In this document: positions 55,746 to 64,000 of the stretch, piece after piece
Layout: every line of letters starts with the position of its first letter
How positions within the stretch are numbered: the first letter of the stretch is position 1
Assembly (NCBI GenBank): GCA_017871115.1
Contig: JAFCIZ010000011.1
Coordinates: 79,501 to 143,500 of the forward strand
Direction: 5' to 3'
Length of the DNA: 64,000 nucleotides
DNA from: Cunninghamella blakesleeana
Lineage: Eukaryota; Mucoromycota; Mucoromycetes; Mucorales; Cunninghamellaceae
Translations under genes and position numbers: made by a program
The notes under the pieces: generated by a model
The model's database searches: none
What the model saw: only the letters and a program-made list of their open reading frames with translations
What the model was told of the DNA's origin: nothing

Positions 55746-58286
55746 TATTATTTTAATAGGTGGCGAAAAAAAAAAAAAAAAGAGAGAGAAAAGAAAATGC
55801 AGCTAATTTTTTTTACAAATTTTAAACTCACGCCGAGTAAACTTTAGCCCGCCATGTGAATTTTAGTTTATTTTTTATTTGCATATATTAAATCATAAAC
55901 AAATAATACATTTAAAGTATAAAAGTAACGCAATAAATACAATATTTAAAAATAATAAATGGGGTAGCAATGGCAATGAGTTTAAATAGAAAAAATATAT
56001 ACAACCGAACCTTTTTATATTTGCTATAGTATTTTATTTTATTTTATTTTACTTTATATTTTCATAAAAAAAATTTCATAAAACGGTATTTTTTATTTCA
56101 TTACATATGGAGTGGGAAAAAGGATGATATAATATGTTTTTTTAGAAAATTTTGAATGATACTATTATTTTATTATTACTTTTGATCTCCATTAGTAGCA
56201 GGTTTATTTTCCTACTTTCCTAATTTATTTATCCAGCCACGATCGTATGTACTATAAATTGTTTATCCAATGTATTTATCCAAATAAAAAAGACTAGTAT
56301 TTTTCTTTATATTCCTTTTTTTTAGATATGATCATAATATTATTAAACGAATTCAAAGAATTACTATTTTTGATAATTTCCAAGCAACAAATAAAAAAAT
56401 GGCATTAATTATTAATAATTTGATCCTCTTTCGTTTTGTATACTTTTGGCTAACAGCAGTGTAAGCTGATTATTTTTGTTTTGATTTGATTTTTTAGCTG
56501 TTCTTATAAAATAGATCATTTATACGCGATTATGTATTTCTCTTTTTTTTGAGACTATTTACTAAATAAGAATAAAAGAGCTGACAGATGGTATAAATAA
56601 TAATAAAAAATAGAATGTATTCTCCCATAAACCTTAAGACGCGCAAATGCAGAAACTCCTACCTAATTAATAAATAAATCAAAATATTCAAAGCTAGCTA
56701 TTATTAGTCTTATATAATCTTTTGTCAACTGCTTTCCTGCTCTTTCATTATATTATACTTATTACCTTTTTCTATTTTAGTAATCAACCATCTTTTGAGT
56801 TGTATCTTCAAATATTAATTCAATAAAGCATTTTACATTAATGCCATGCTCTTATTGCAAATGGGTATATATCATTTATGAATTGCTGATTGTTTTTAAA
56901 AAATATAGAAATAAAAATACATTGTTAATTTATATATCCTCTTTTCTATTGCCATTATTAATTTATATATTTTTTATATTATAATCCTACCTTTGAGAGA
57001 TTGTATAATGTTCATGTACAACAAGCCGATATATTTACAAAACTGATGAATAGCCATTGTTTATTAAAGAAAAAATAGCAAGTTTATATTAATATTTATA
57101 TAAATCCAACAGTCGTTTATTGTCATTATTATTTCTTTGTTGTTACTGTTGTATAATTGAATATATTATTTTCCTAGTATAAATTTTTCAATGCTGTTAT
57201 CTATTTTCACTTTCAACCGTAGATATTGAAGACATTATTATTACTGCTATTTTTTAAATAGAAAAAAAAAAAAAAAGTTAAAGAGAAAGTTAAAATTGGC
57301 AGTAATATTTTTTATTTTGTGCTGAGTTAAAAAAATTTTAAAATCAAACTTCTATATTTTCGCGATCAACCGTTTTCCAATATTAATCTTTTTAACGTTT
57401 ATTTGATTATACAATTATTATTGTAAAATCACCTTTTATTCTTCATTTTTTCACTATAATAAACTCTTTATCTGTATCTTACTAAATTTTTGTAATTTGA
57501 ATCTCTTTAGGATTTCCACACAATTTCCTAAAATGGATATAGTTTTCAAAAAACAATCCACTTTAAAAAAAAAAATCTAATTTTTTAATGTACAAATCAT
57601 TAATTAAAATGAATAATAGATCCACTAATCTATTAGGTCATTGTTAATATGAGTTTCACGTTGAAATTTATTAGCATAATGAAATAGCAAATAATTATAT
57701 GAATTCATAAAACTTCTTTTATAAATATTAACATATAAATTTAAATAATAATATGAGATTATAAAAAATACTATAAAAATGATCATGATAACAATGATAA
57801 GGTAATAAAAATAATATTGATATAATGACAATAATAGTAAAGATAAATATGAACACGATAAAGGTGTTACTAACAATGATAATTTATTTAGTGATATTTT
57901 CTTTAAGCAATGGTTTTTTGTAAATAATAGTAAAATAGATTAAATGGTAGTAAAGATAATGATAACTATGATGTTAGTAATAGAAAGAAAAACTTGGTAT
58001 GTTACAATTATTGATAGGATAGATATGATAAAAGCCCTTTTGAAAATATGGTTAATTATTTAACTTTACCAATAATAAATTAACTTGATATTTTAATAAA
58101 CCTTTAGCATATTCATTTTCTTTTGATTGTCTAATTTTTAAAAAATAATCTTAAATATTTGTTAAGCTATTTAAAGAGTCATCTTCAAACTATATATATT
58201 TATTAATTTTTACGAAAAAATATATTTTTTTTATTTTTAAAAAAATGTAAAAACAGAGTATTTAATTATTTATTTTTTAAAAAGAT
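55746..58286. other. Intergenic with a dispersed repeat
   Basis: AT-rich. It contains the second copy of the 41.5-kb repeat (56493-56694). From about 58000 to 58286 it is a diverged version of the 3' flank of the 330-aa family (TATTAAAATATCAAGTTAAT pattern, inverse). A low-complexity minus-strand frame at 57625-57876 is not a credible gene. Confidence 0.5.
56493..56694 (+). repeat. Dispersed repeat, copy 2
   Basis: Direct, diverged copy of 41498-41702 (see that entry). Similarity stops at about the same positions on both sides. Confidence 0.7.
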
Positions 58287-59273
58287 TTATACCACAAATT
58301 TTCTAAATGCTTTATAACAAGAAGCAACGTGTAATCTTTGATCCCTGAGTTCCTTTATTATTTCTAGAGAATGATATTCTGGAGAGGGTACAAAGTATTG
58401 CTTTATTACTGTTTCCTTTAATGGTGGCTCACCCTTTTCAACAGCATGTAGTAAATCCTCCGTCATATACATCAATAAAAACATGGGACGAGTTTTAAAC
58501 ATAACAATACCGGGCATCCATTGTTCAGCTTTAAAAATTTCAGATTTTTTGTAATAGCGATACATACGTGAATTATGCTGAAAGGCTGCTATGATATCTG
58601 CAACAAATTTTATCTCTTCAGGATGTATATATGGATTAGGAAAACTATGTCCTAGATGATTGAAACAGTGAATTCTATTTTCTTGCACAAATTTAATATG
58701 TTTTTCACGCATGGTTTCAATAGACAGATTAGGAATGAGTACCTTTGGGTCTCGTGGTTCCAGCATATATGATGGTTTTAGCGAAATATCTTTACGATAA
58801 TGAATCACACGATCGTCTGCATCATAGCCGAATAATTGAAGTAATGAATGAGATAAATCATCCACAACAGGTAATTTTTTTTTATAAAAATTTACCATCA
58901 TTAAATTTTTGATCACATTTCTAGCAAGTGGTGAATAGACCATTGTTGACCAATTAATTGACGATTTAGTAAGAGAGTCAGTATGAATAATATGGTCACA
59001 ATTTATAAACTCTTTTACTTGTTCATTAAAATCGTCATAAGATGGCATCTCTTCGTTGAAAAAGTCTTTAAAATTAGTAACATTTTCGAATTTTATTTTA
59101 AAATAATCTAAATCGCTAAGCTGCCATTTAGTACTTGTTTTCCATAGTGCTCTATTTACAAAATCTGCGCCGCTATAAGATGAAGCTACTTGTGGGTCTT
59201 GTTTAAAAAGAAAAGGGTGCTTCTTTTTATAATTTTTTATTTTGTCGGACAATGTAGGCAAGAAAGAAACCAT
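58287..59273 (-). CDS. 330-aa fungal family protein, copy 3 (328 aa)
   Basis: Intronless minus-strand paralogue. The ATG at 59273 (MVSFLPTLSDKIKNYKKKHP) matches the start of copies 1 and 2; an upstream in-frame ATG only adds poly-Phe sequence. It has LLQLFGYDADDRVIHYRKD, LIPNLSIETMREKHIKFVQENR, FVADIIAAF, GIVMFKTRPMFLLMYMTEDLLHAV, and ends SCYKAFRKFVV. The C-terminal part is more diverged (QYFVPSPEYHSLEIIKELRDQRLHVA), so it did not share the recent homogenisation seen between copies 1 and 2. The promoter block lies 98 bases upstream. Confidence 0.72.
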   Translation of the reverse strand: MVSFLPTLSDKIKNYKKKHPFLFKQDPQVASSYSGADFVNRALWKTSTKWQLSDLDYFKIKFENVTNFKDFFNEEMPSYDDFNEQVKEFINCDHIIHTDSLTKSSINWSTMVYSPLARNVIKNLMMVNFYKKKLPVVDDLSHSLLQLFGYDADDRVIHYRKDISLKPSYMLEPRDPKVLIPNLSIETMREKHIKFVQENRIHCFNHLGHSFPNPYIHPEEIKFVADIIAAFQHNSRMYRYYKKSEIFKAEQWMPGIVMFKTRPMFLLMYMTEDLLHAVEKGEPPLKETVIKQYFVPSPEYHSLEIIKELRDQRLHVASCYKAFRKFVV

Positions 59274-59370
59274 TTTAAAAAATAAAAAAAATGGAAAGAA
59301 AAAATATAAGTAAAAAAGAAAAAAAAACAAAAAAATTAAAAAAAAAATTACCTTTTAAATCCAAAATGTG

Positions 59371-59424
59371 ATTCTATAAATACTAAGACACATATATGTT
59401 TCTTTTTATTATTAATATTTTATT
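59371..59424 (-). promoter_or_regulatory. Conserved promoter block of the 330-aa family, copy 3
   Basis: The minus strand reads TAAAATATTAATAATAAAAA, GAAACATATATGTGTCTTAG, TATTTATAGAATC, nearly identical to the blocks upstream of copies 1 and 2. Confidence 0.75.
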
Positions 59425-59943
59425 TAATGTTAATTTGATAATTGTATACCCTATAGTGTATGACAAGATTATACTTTTCTCTCTCATTATATTGCACGTT
59501 TTAAAATGCAATTTCAAGTGAATGACAAAAATTCCAAATAATAAAATAATCAACTCAATTAAACAGAATAAGAAAGGTTCAAGGATATCTTTTCAAAATC
59601 AAAGAGCATATGTTTTGGTTACGCATTAATCAATACTATTAAGCCCTATTTAAGTATTATTCAACTAATTAGTTTTAAGTTTTATTCAATTTTAATTTCA
59701 TAAAATAAAATTTATTAATAAATAGTATATTATATATACTAATTTTTAGCCATTATAAATATTTAAAATGTATTTGAAATTTGTATAATTTTTGCTAATA
59801 TTATTATATTTTAGATAGTTATAGTATTTACCAATAGTAAAAGTAAGTTAATGAAATTGGTTAAATTTTTAAAGAATGCCAGGACAGAATATAACCAAAA
59901 TCCAATCATTCAAAAAGAAATATTAATTAACGTTATAGAAAAT

Positions 59944-59992
<49 letters not shown>

Positions 59993-60701
59993 GCACTCTT
60001 TATTTATAAGTATATGGAACATCTAAAAAATCTAACCAATAAAATATAATAATTAATCAAGTTAATACATTTATAGTATAGTAATAATTTTAATAGATTA
60101 ACAGAGCTTACTCTAACGTAGTAAACATAGATATTTAAACTGTACCGTGTATTTAGTATGTATCAAATTACAATGAGGTTTATAACCAATGCTATTTTTA
60201 TTTGGCATATTTAATACTATTACTATTATATACTTAAAAAGATAGATAAGGAATGGGGTAAAAAAAGTGCTTTTTTTTCTTTTTTTTTAAAAAAAAGGAA
60301 GGGAGAGAGAAAAGAGAAATATATATATAAGACTTAAATTGGCTTAGTTATTTTCTTTTGTTTCAGCCACTACCATTAGTACCACCTTTACTACCCTTTC
60401 TATCTCTGGAACCTCTAGTAATAATAATGTCAATACTAGAAAGGAAATCGTATATTGTGGTAATATTTACGGTGTGCTAAAAAGACTTGAATAAATAATA
60501 TCCAAACAATTTTGTAATTTTAAGTATTCCAACATTTAAATATCTGCGAATACAAACCAATAATGAAAGAATATGGAAAAAGTACTTTGTAAAATTATTA
60601 TATGCCTTCTATCACATGCATTTAGGTAAATATTTAATAATATATCTAGTAGATGTTTGCGTTAATCAAAATACTCTGATTAAAAGTTTAAATCCATTCA
60701 C

Positions 60702-60734
<33 letters not shown>

Positions 60735-61083
60735 GATTGTTGTGGATTCCTCATGGTTGAATAGTAGTGCTACATATATAGAACTATCTAATTCTGTTGA
60801 TAATATCTAAGAATCAAGAAATTGATATTATATCCTGGAATGAAAAGGTGTATATTTGATATTGAAGGCTATCCTGAATTATTATATTATTTTTATTAAT
60901 TTATTTATTGTTATTTTCAAATTATTATAGTAGTAATATTAAGTAAAAATATGACAACAACAAAAAATATATGGGTTATAATTTTTTTGCAACAATAATT
61001 TTCTTTTTTAAAAATGATTGTATCATTATATACTATTTTATTATTAAAAAAAAAATGAGCACAAACCTATATTTGCTAAAAAT
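59425..61083. other. Intergenic
   Basis: AT-rich with two long poly-A runs (59946-59991 and 60703-60733). A short plus-strand stretch at about 60366-60494 is open after a TTTCAG acceptor-like site and reads Ser/Thr-rich, but no gene can be built around it. Confidence 0.45.
59946..59991. repeat. Poly-A tract of 46 bases
   Basis: Uninterrupted A run, the longest homopolymer in the window. It may be the scar of a retroposed sequence or a slippage product; no flanking element could be identified. Confidence 0.9.
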
Positions 61084-61610
61084 TTAGTCTTTTTCAATAG
61101 GCACTTTAAATCCATTTACTATAGTGATGACATCTAGTCTTGTACCAATTCTTACTGCTTCAATCAATGCTAGTGTCATATAAATCAAATAGAATGTAGG
61201 TTGAGTCCAAAGCATAATTATTGCAGGGAAAGCTTTACCTTGGTGACTGATAATATTATTTTTAAAATTAGAGATCATCGCAGCTATCAGTCTTTCTTCA
61301 AAAAGAAATGGATTGAAATCTACATTGAAGCTTTTATTTTCTTGAAGAAGGCGAATATTGAGGGAATTGTCTAGTAGTAATATGCATATGTTAGAGGTAG
61401 CTGTTAGGTCATGACCCGACATGGTCAAGGGGAGTCTTAATTTTGAGGTAATTGCATTATTTTCATGATCATATCGGAATAGTATTAACAAATACGTACA
61501 CGTGACTCATGGTCATTATTTATTATAGCTACTTTAATTATAACGTTTATTACTTTCTTGACTAATGGAGGTTCAGCTGGAGACCATTCTATTCTATAAT
61601 TATTATTTTC
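61084..61610 (-). pseudogene. Diverged, frameshifted member of the 330-aa family
   Basis: The frame 61084-61491 keeps the family layout in diverged form: LILFRYDHENNAIT (compare LLQLFDYDADDRVI), RLLQENKSF (compare FVQEN), LIAAMISNF, AIIMLWTQPTFYLIYMTLALIEAVRIG (compare GIVMFKTRPMFLLMYMTEDLL). Upstream, in another frame, 61500-61610 encodes EWSPAEPPLVKKVINVIIK, equivalent to the DWS....SSLARNVIKNLM region, so one frameshift near 61490 separates the parts. The C-terminal 35 residues of the family are missing. It is much older than copies 1, 2 and 5. Confidence 0.6.
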
Positions 61611-63656
61611 AGCAGTTCAAATAATTCACAAAAAATCGTTGGATTTAGGACTAAAGATAATTGGGTCAACTAAATAATTTTCATTAAAAAAAAAATGTGA
61701 AAATTTGAATTGTTAATTATTATTTTTTTTAAAATAATTTAATTCTTTAGATTACCGTTGATTTGCACCTTTCGATGTGGCTGTTGTGTTTACCATAAAA
61801 TAGCAATATTGAATGACTTCATAATTATAATCCACTTATAATCCGCATGAAATATTTAATATTTATTATAAAACCACTACTGTGTACCTGATACGAAATG
61901 AACCAAATCTATTAGCTTATTCTTTGTTATGACTTTAAATCTTCTAGTCCTGCAGATTCTTTACCATATACATACTTTAAACTTCATTCTAATTCGCGTT
62001 ATCTTTACTAGATAGCACAGTAATTTTATTTTATACTATATAATATATAGTTTTAGCCTATTGTCATTAATTCACCAAAAAGTATAAATATAACACTTAT
62101 TTTAAACATTTGAATAAAGGTTAACCAAAAGTTTCACAATACTTTCTTTGTTTTTCTTAACTTTTATAATTTTAATTTGATAAATTCAACAGTGATATAG
62201 CGAGATTTCCAAAATAGTAAATTATACGCCATGATAATAAGAATAAACAAAAAAGAGTAACTGAAATATTGAGTAATAAAAAAGAAGAGATAGAAATAAA
62301 AATAAAATAAAAAAGAGTGAATTTGATAAAAAGAATACTGATATTTTAGATAAATAGATTGAATAATAATAATAAGAAAAAGTTGCTAAAATAGCATGAT
62401 TTTACCATTGTCATTATTTATTTGCTTATTGTTATTGTTTTATATATACTATATTTATGGGTTATACAGTAATTAGTATTTTCTTCATTGTTAGTTTCTT
62501 TTTATTTCATCTTTTTTTTAATTAAACAATAAACTATATATAAAGATCGAGTTGGTTGTATAAGTGGTTAATTCTATAAAACTGAATTTTATATATTTCT
62601 ATTGCTTTATACCAATTGAAAAACATAGATATTGATTTTTTATTTATTTACTTATTTATTTTTGACTAAAGGAGATATTGAAAATGATAAATAAGTAATG
62701 ATAATTTAAAAGTACAAGTATAAAACAAGTTTATATATATATATATATATATTTTACAAGGACTAGAATAATTTATCAATAGCAATGAAATACTTTTACT
62801 TATAATAAAACAGTAATATAATAAGCCATGATAATAGCTGATTGTTTTATATATTAGATTAATAGTAAACTATAGTCATGGAACGAGTTTGTCTTGCAAC
62901 GTTATTCAGTAGCATTTTTTTTTTTTAATGAATAAAAAGTAAATAGAAATTTGAAAGTGTAAAATAAATACTAAACTTTATAATTGGAAAAGTATGAATA
63001 ATAATATGGAGTAGGGTTTTACCAATTATACAAAAATATAGGTTAGGGTGTCAGCTTAATAAAAACAATCAATTCATCTATTAAAATCATCGGAATTTCA
63101 ATTTAAAAAACAATCAATTCATAATTTTCTTTTAATATATGAATAATAGTAAAAAAAACATTTTTTTTTTCTATTTAATTTGTGGTTATATATATTAATT
63201 TTTTTTAAAATATATAAAATAAATAAATAAATAAATAATTATCGGCAAATAAGACCAAGTTATTCGTTATTTTATATTAATTTCATAAGGTTGAAAAAAA
63301 TACTTTAAAGGATGACATTTTAAGCTAAATATATACTTAGTTTTATCAATAATAAATCAATTTACTTGACATTTCAATAAATGATTAGTATGTTAATTTT
63401 CTACTTATAAGCTAATTTCATGAAATAATCTTTATTCTTTGCTAAACTATTTGAAAATTAATATTCATGTTAAATAATTATTTATCTTTATAAAAACATC
63501 GTACTTATTTATTTAAGAAAAAAGATAAGAAACAGTGTACTTTATTTTTTTTTTTTTTTAAAGAAATGCCTATACTTATATATTTATATATTTTAAAAAA
63601 AGTAAAAAATAATATTTTTTTAAAAAAAGAAGAGAATGAAGACTTTTTAAAAATAT
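61611..63656. other. Intergenic, with a duplicated flank at its right end
   Basis: From about 62760 to 63656 the sequence is the inverse of the 3' flank of family copy 2 (46248-47130). The rest (61611-62760) is AT-rich without a recognisable gene. Confidence 0.6.
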
Positions 63657-64000
63657 TTACATCACAAATTTCCTAAATGCTTTATAACAAGAAGCAATAT
63701 GCAGTCTTTGATCTCTGAGTCCCTTGGTTATTTCTGAAGAATAATATTCTGGTGGAGGTACAAGGTATTGTTTTACTATTGTTTCCTTTAATGGTGGTTT
63801 GCCTCTTCCTACAGAAAATAGTAAATCATCTGACATACTCAGTAATAAAAACATGGGACGAGTTTTAAACATAATAATACCAGGTATCCAGTGTCCATAT
63901 TTAAATGATTCTGGTTTATTATAACAGAGGCCCCTATGGCAGTCATTTAAATATACTGCTATGGTATCAGCAACAAACTTTATTCTTTCAGGATGTATAT
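63657..64000 (-). CDS. 330-aa fungal family protein, copy 5 (C-terminal part; continues past the window)
   Basis: Minus-strand frame open from the right edge to the stop at 63657: PERIKFVADTIAVYLND, YNKPESFKYGHWIPGIIMFKTRPMFLLLSMSDDLLFSVGRG, then a C-terminus almost identical to copies 1 and 2 (YLVPPPEYYSSEITKGLRDQ, SCYKAFRKFVM). The start and promoter lie outside. Its 3' flank is the inverse copy of those of copies 1 and 2. Confidence 0.75.
   Translation of the reverse strand, partial: IHPERIKFVADTIAVYLNDCHRGLCYNKPESFKYGHWIPGIIMFKTRPMFLLLSMSDDLLFSVGRGKPPLKETIVKQYLVPPPEYYSSEITKGLRDQRLHIASCYKAFRKFVM

Noticed and set aside
57625..57876. 83-codon minus-strand frame
   Set aside because: Composed mostly of Ile/Tyr/Leu low-complexity sequence from AT-rich DNA.
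60366..60494. Ser/Thr-rich open stretch after a TTTCAG site
   Set aside because: No upstream exon with a start codon could be found; a lone exon-like fragment is not enough.
1..64000. tRNA and rRNA genes
   Set aside because: I looked for GTTCRA-type B boxes with matching acceptor stems and for rRNA-like GC-richer blocks and found none I could support.

Overview
The window looks like nuclear DNA of a filamentous fungus, most likely Mucoromycota (Mucorales type). It is very AT-rich. Genes carry short AT-rich introns with GTAAGT-like donors and TAG/CAG acceptors. The gene content is eukaryotic: TAF9, a Pmc1-type Ca2+-ATPase, an SLC35F6-like carrier, an A1 aspartic protease, a HET-domain protein and a DIRS retrotransposon. 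The species is not identified. All spliced models are my own: they were built by joining exons whose reading frames add up, and are not confirmed by transcripts.

Layout. 1-9 kb: two tandem paralogous genes for secreted/type I membrane Kelch-propeller proteins (the first cut by the window edge), two decayed relics of the same family, and a small 8-Cys secreted protein. 9.4-18.7 kb: a HET-domain protein, an Fcp1-like BRCT protein lacking the phosphatase signature, and a P-type Ca2+ pump. 19.8-21.4 kb: a tandem array of about 360-bp units, each with three hairpins that share one internal-loop sequence but have different, self-complementary closing stems. This is the least explained object in the window and my main candidate for something undescribed. 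21.9-25.3 kb: an unknown 472-aa protein and a degenerate eIF4A-like pseudo-helicase. 26.5-31.4 kb: a secreted Cys-rich protein and a four-unit tandem array of I36-type small secreted inhibitor genes (two intact, two broken). 32-40.2 kb: a cyanovirin-N-type lectin, the SLC35F6-like carrier, TAF9, a secreted Vgb-like propeller and a pepsin-family protease.

40.2-64 kb is repeat-rich. A roughly 330-aa fungal gene family occurs as two plus-strand copies, one minus-strand copy, one diverged/frameshifted minus-strand copy and one copy cut by the right edge. The copies share a promoter block and long 3' flanks. Between them lie a nearly complete DIRS element (49353-53752, minus strand; gag, RT/RNase H, tyrosine recombinase, inverted terminal repeats and an internal complementary region) and a family III CoA-transferase gene. 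The DIRS element ends 37 bases past the CoA-transferase stop codon.

How genes may work together: there is no operon logic. The recurring theme is local duplication followed by decay or divergence (Kelch, I36, the 330-aa family), plus two housekeeping-derived proteins (Fcp1-like, eIF4A-like) that appear to have lost catalytic residues.
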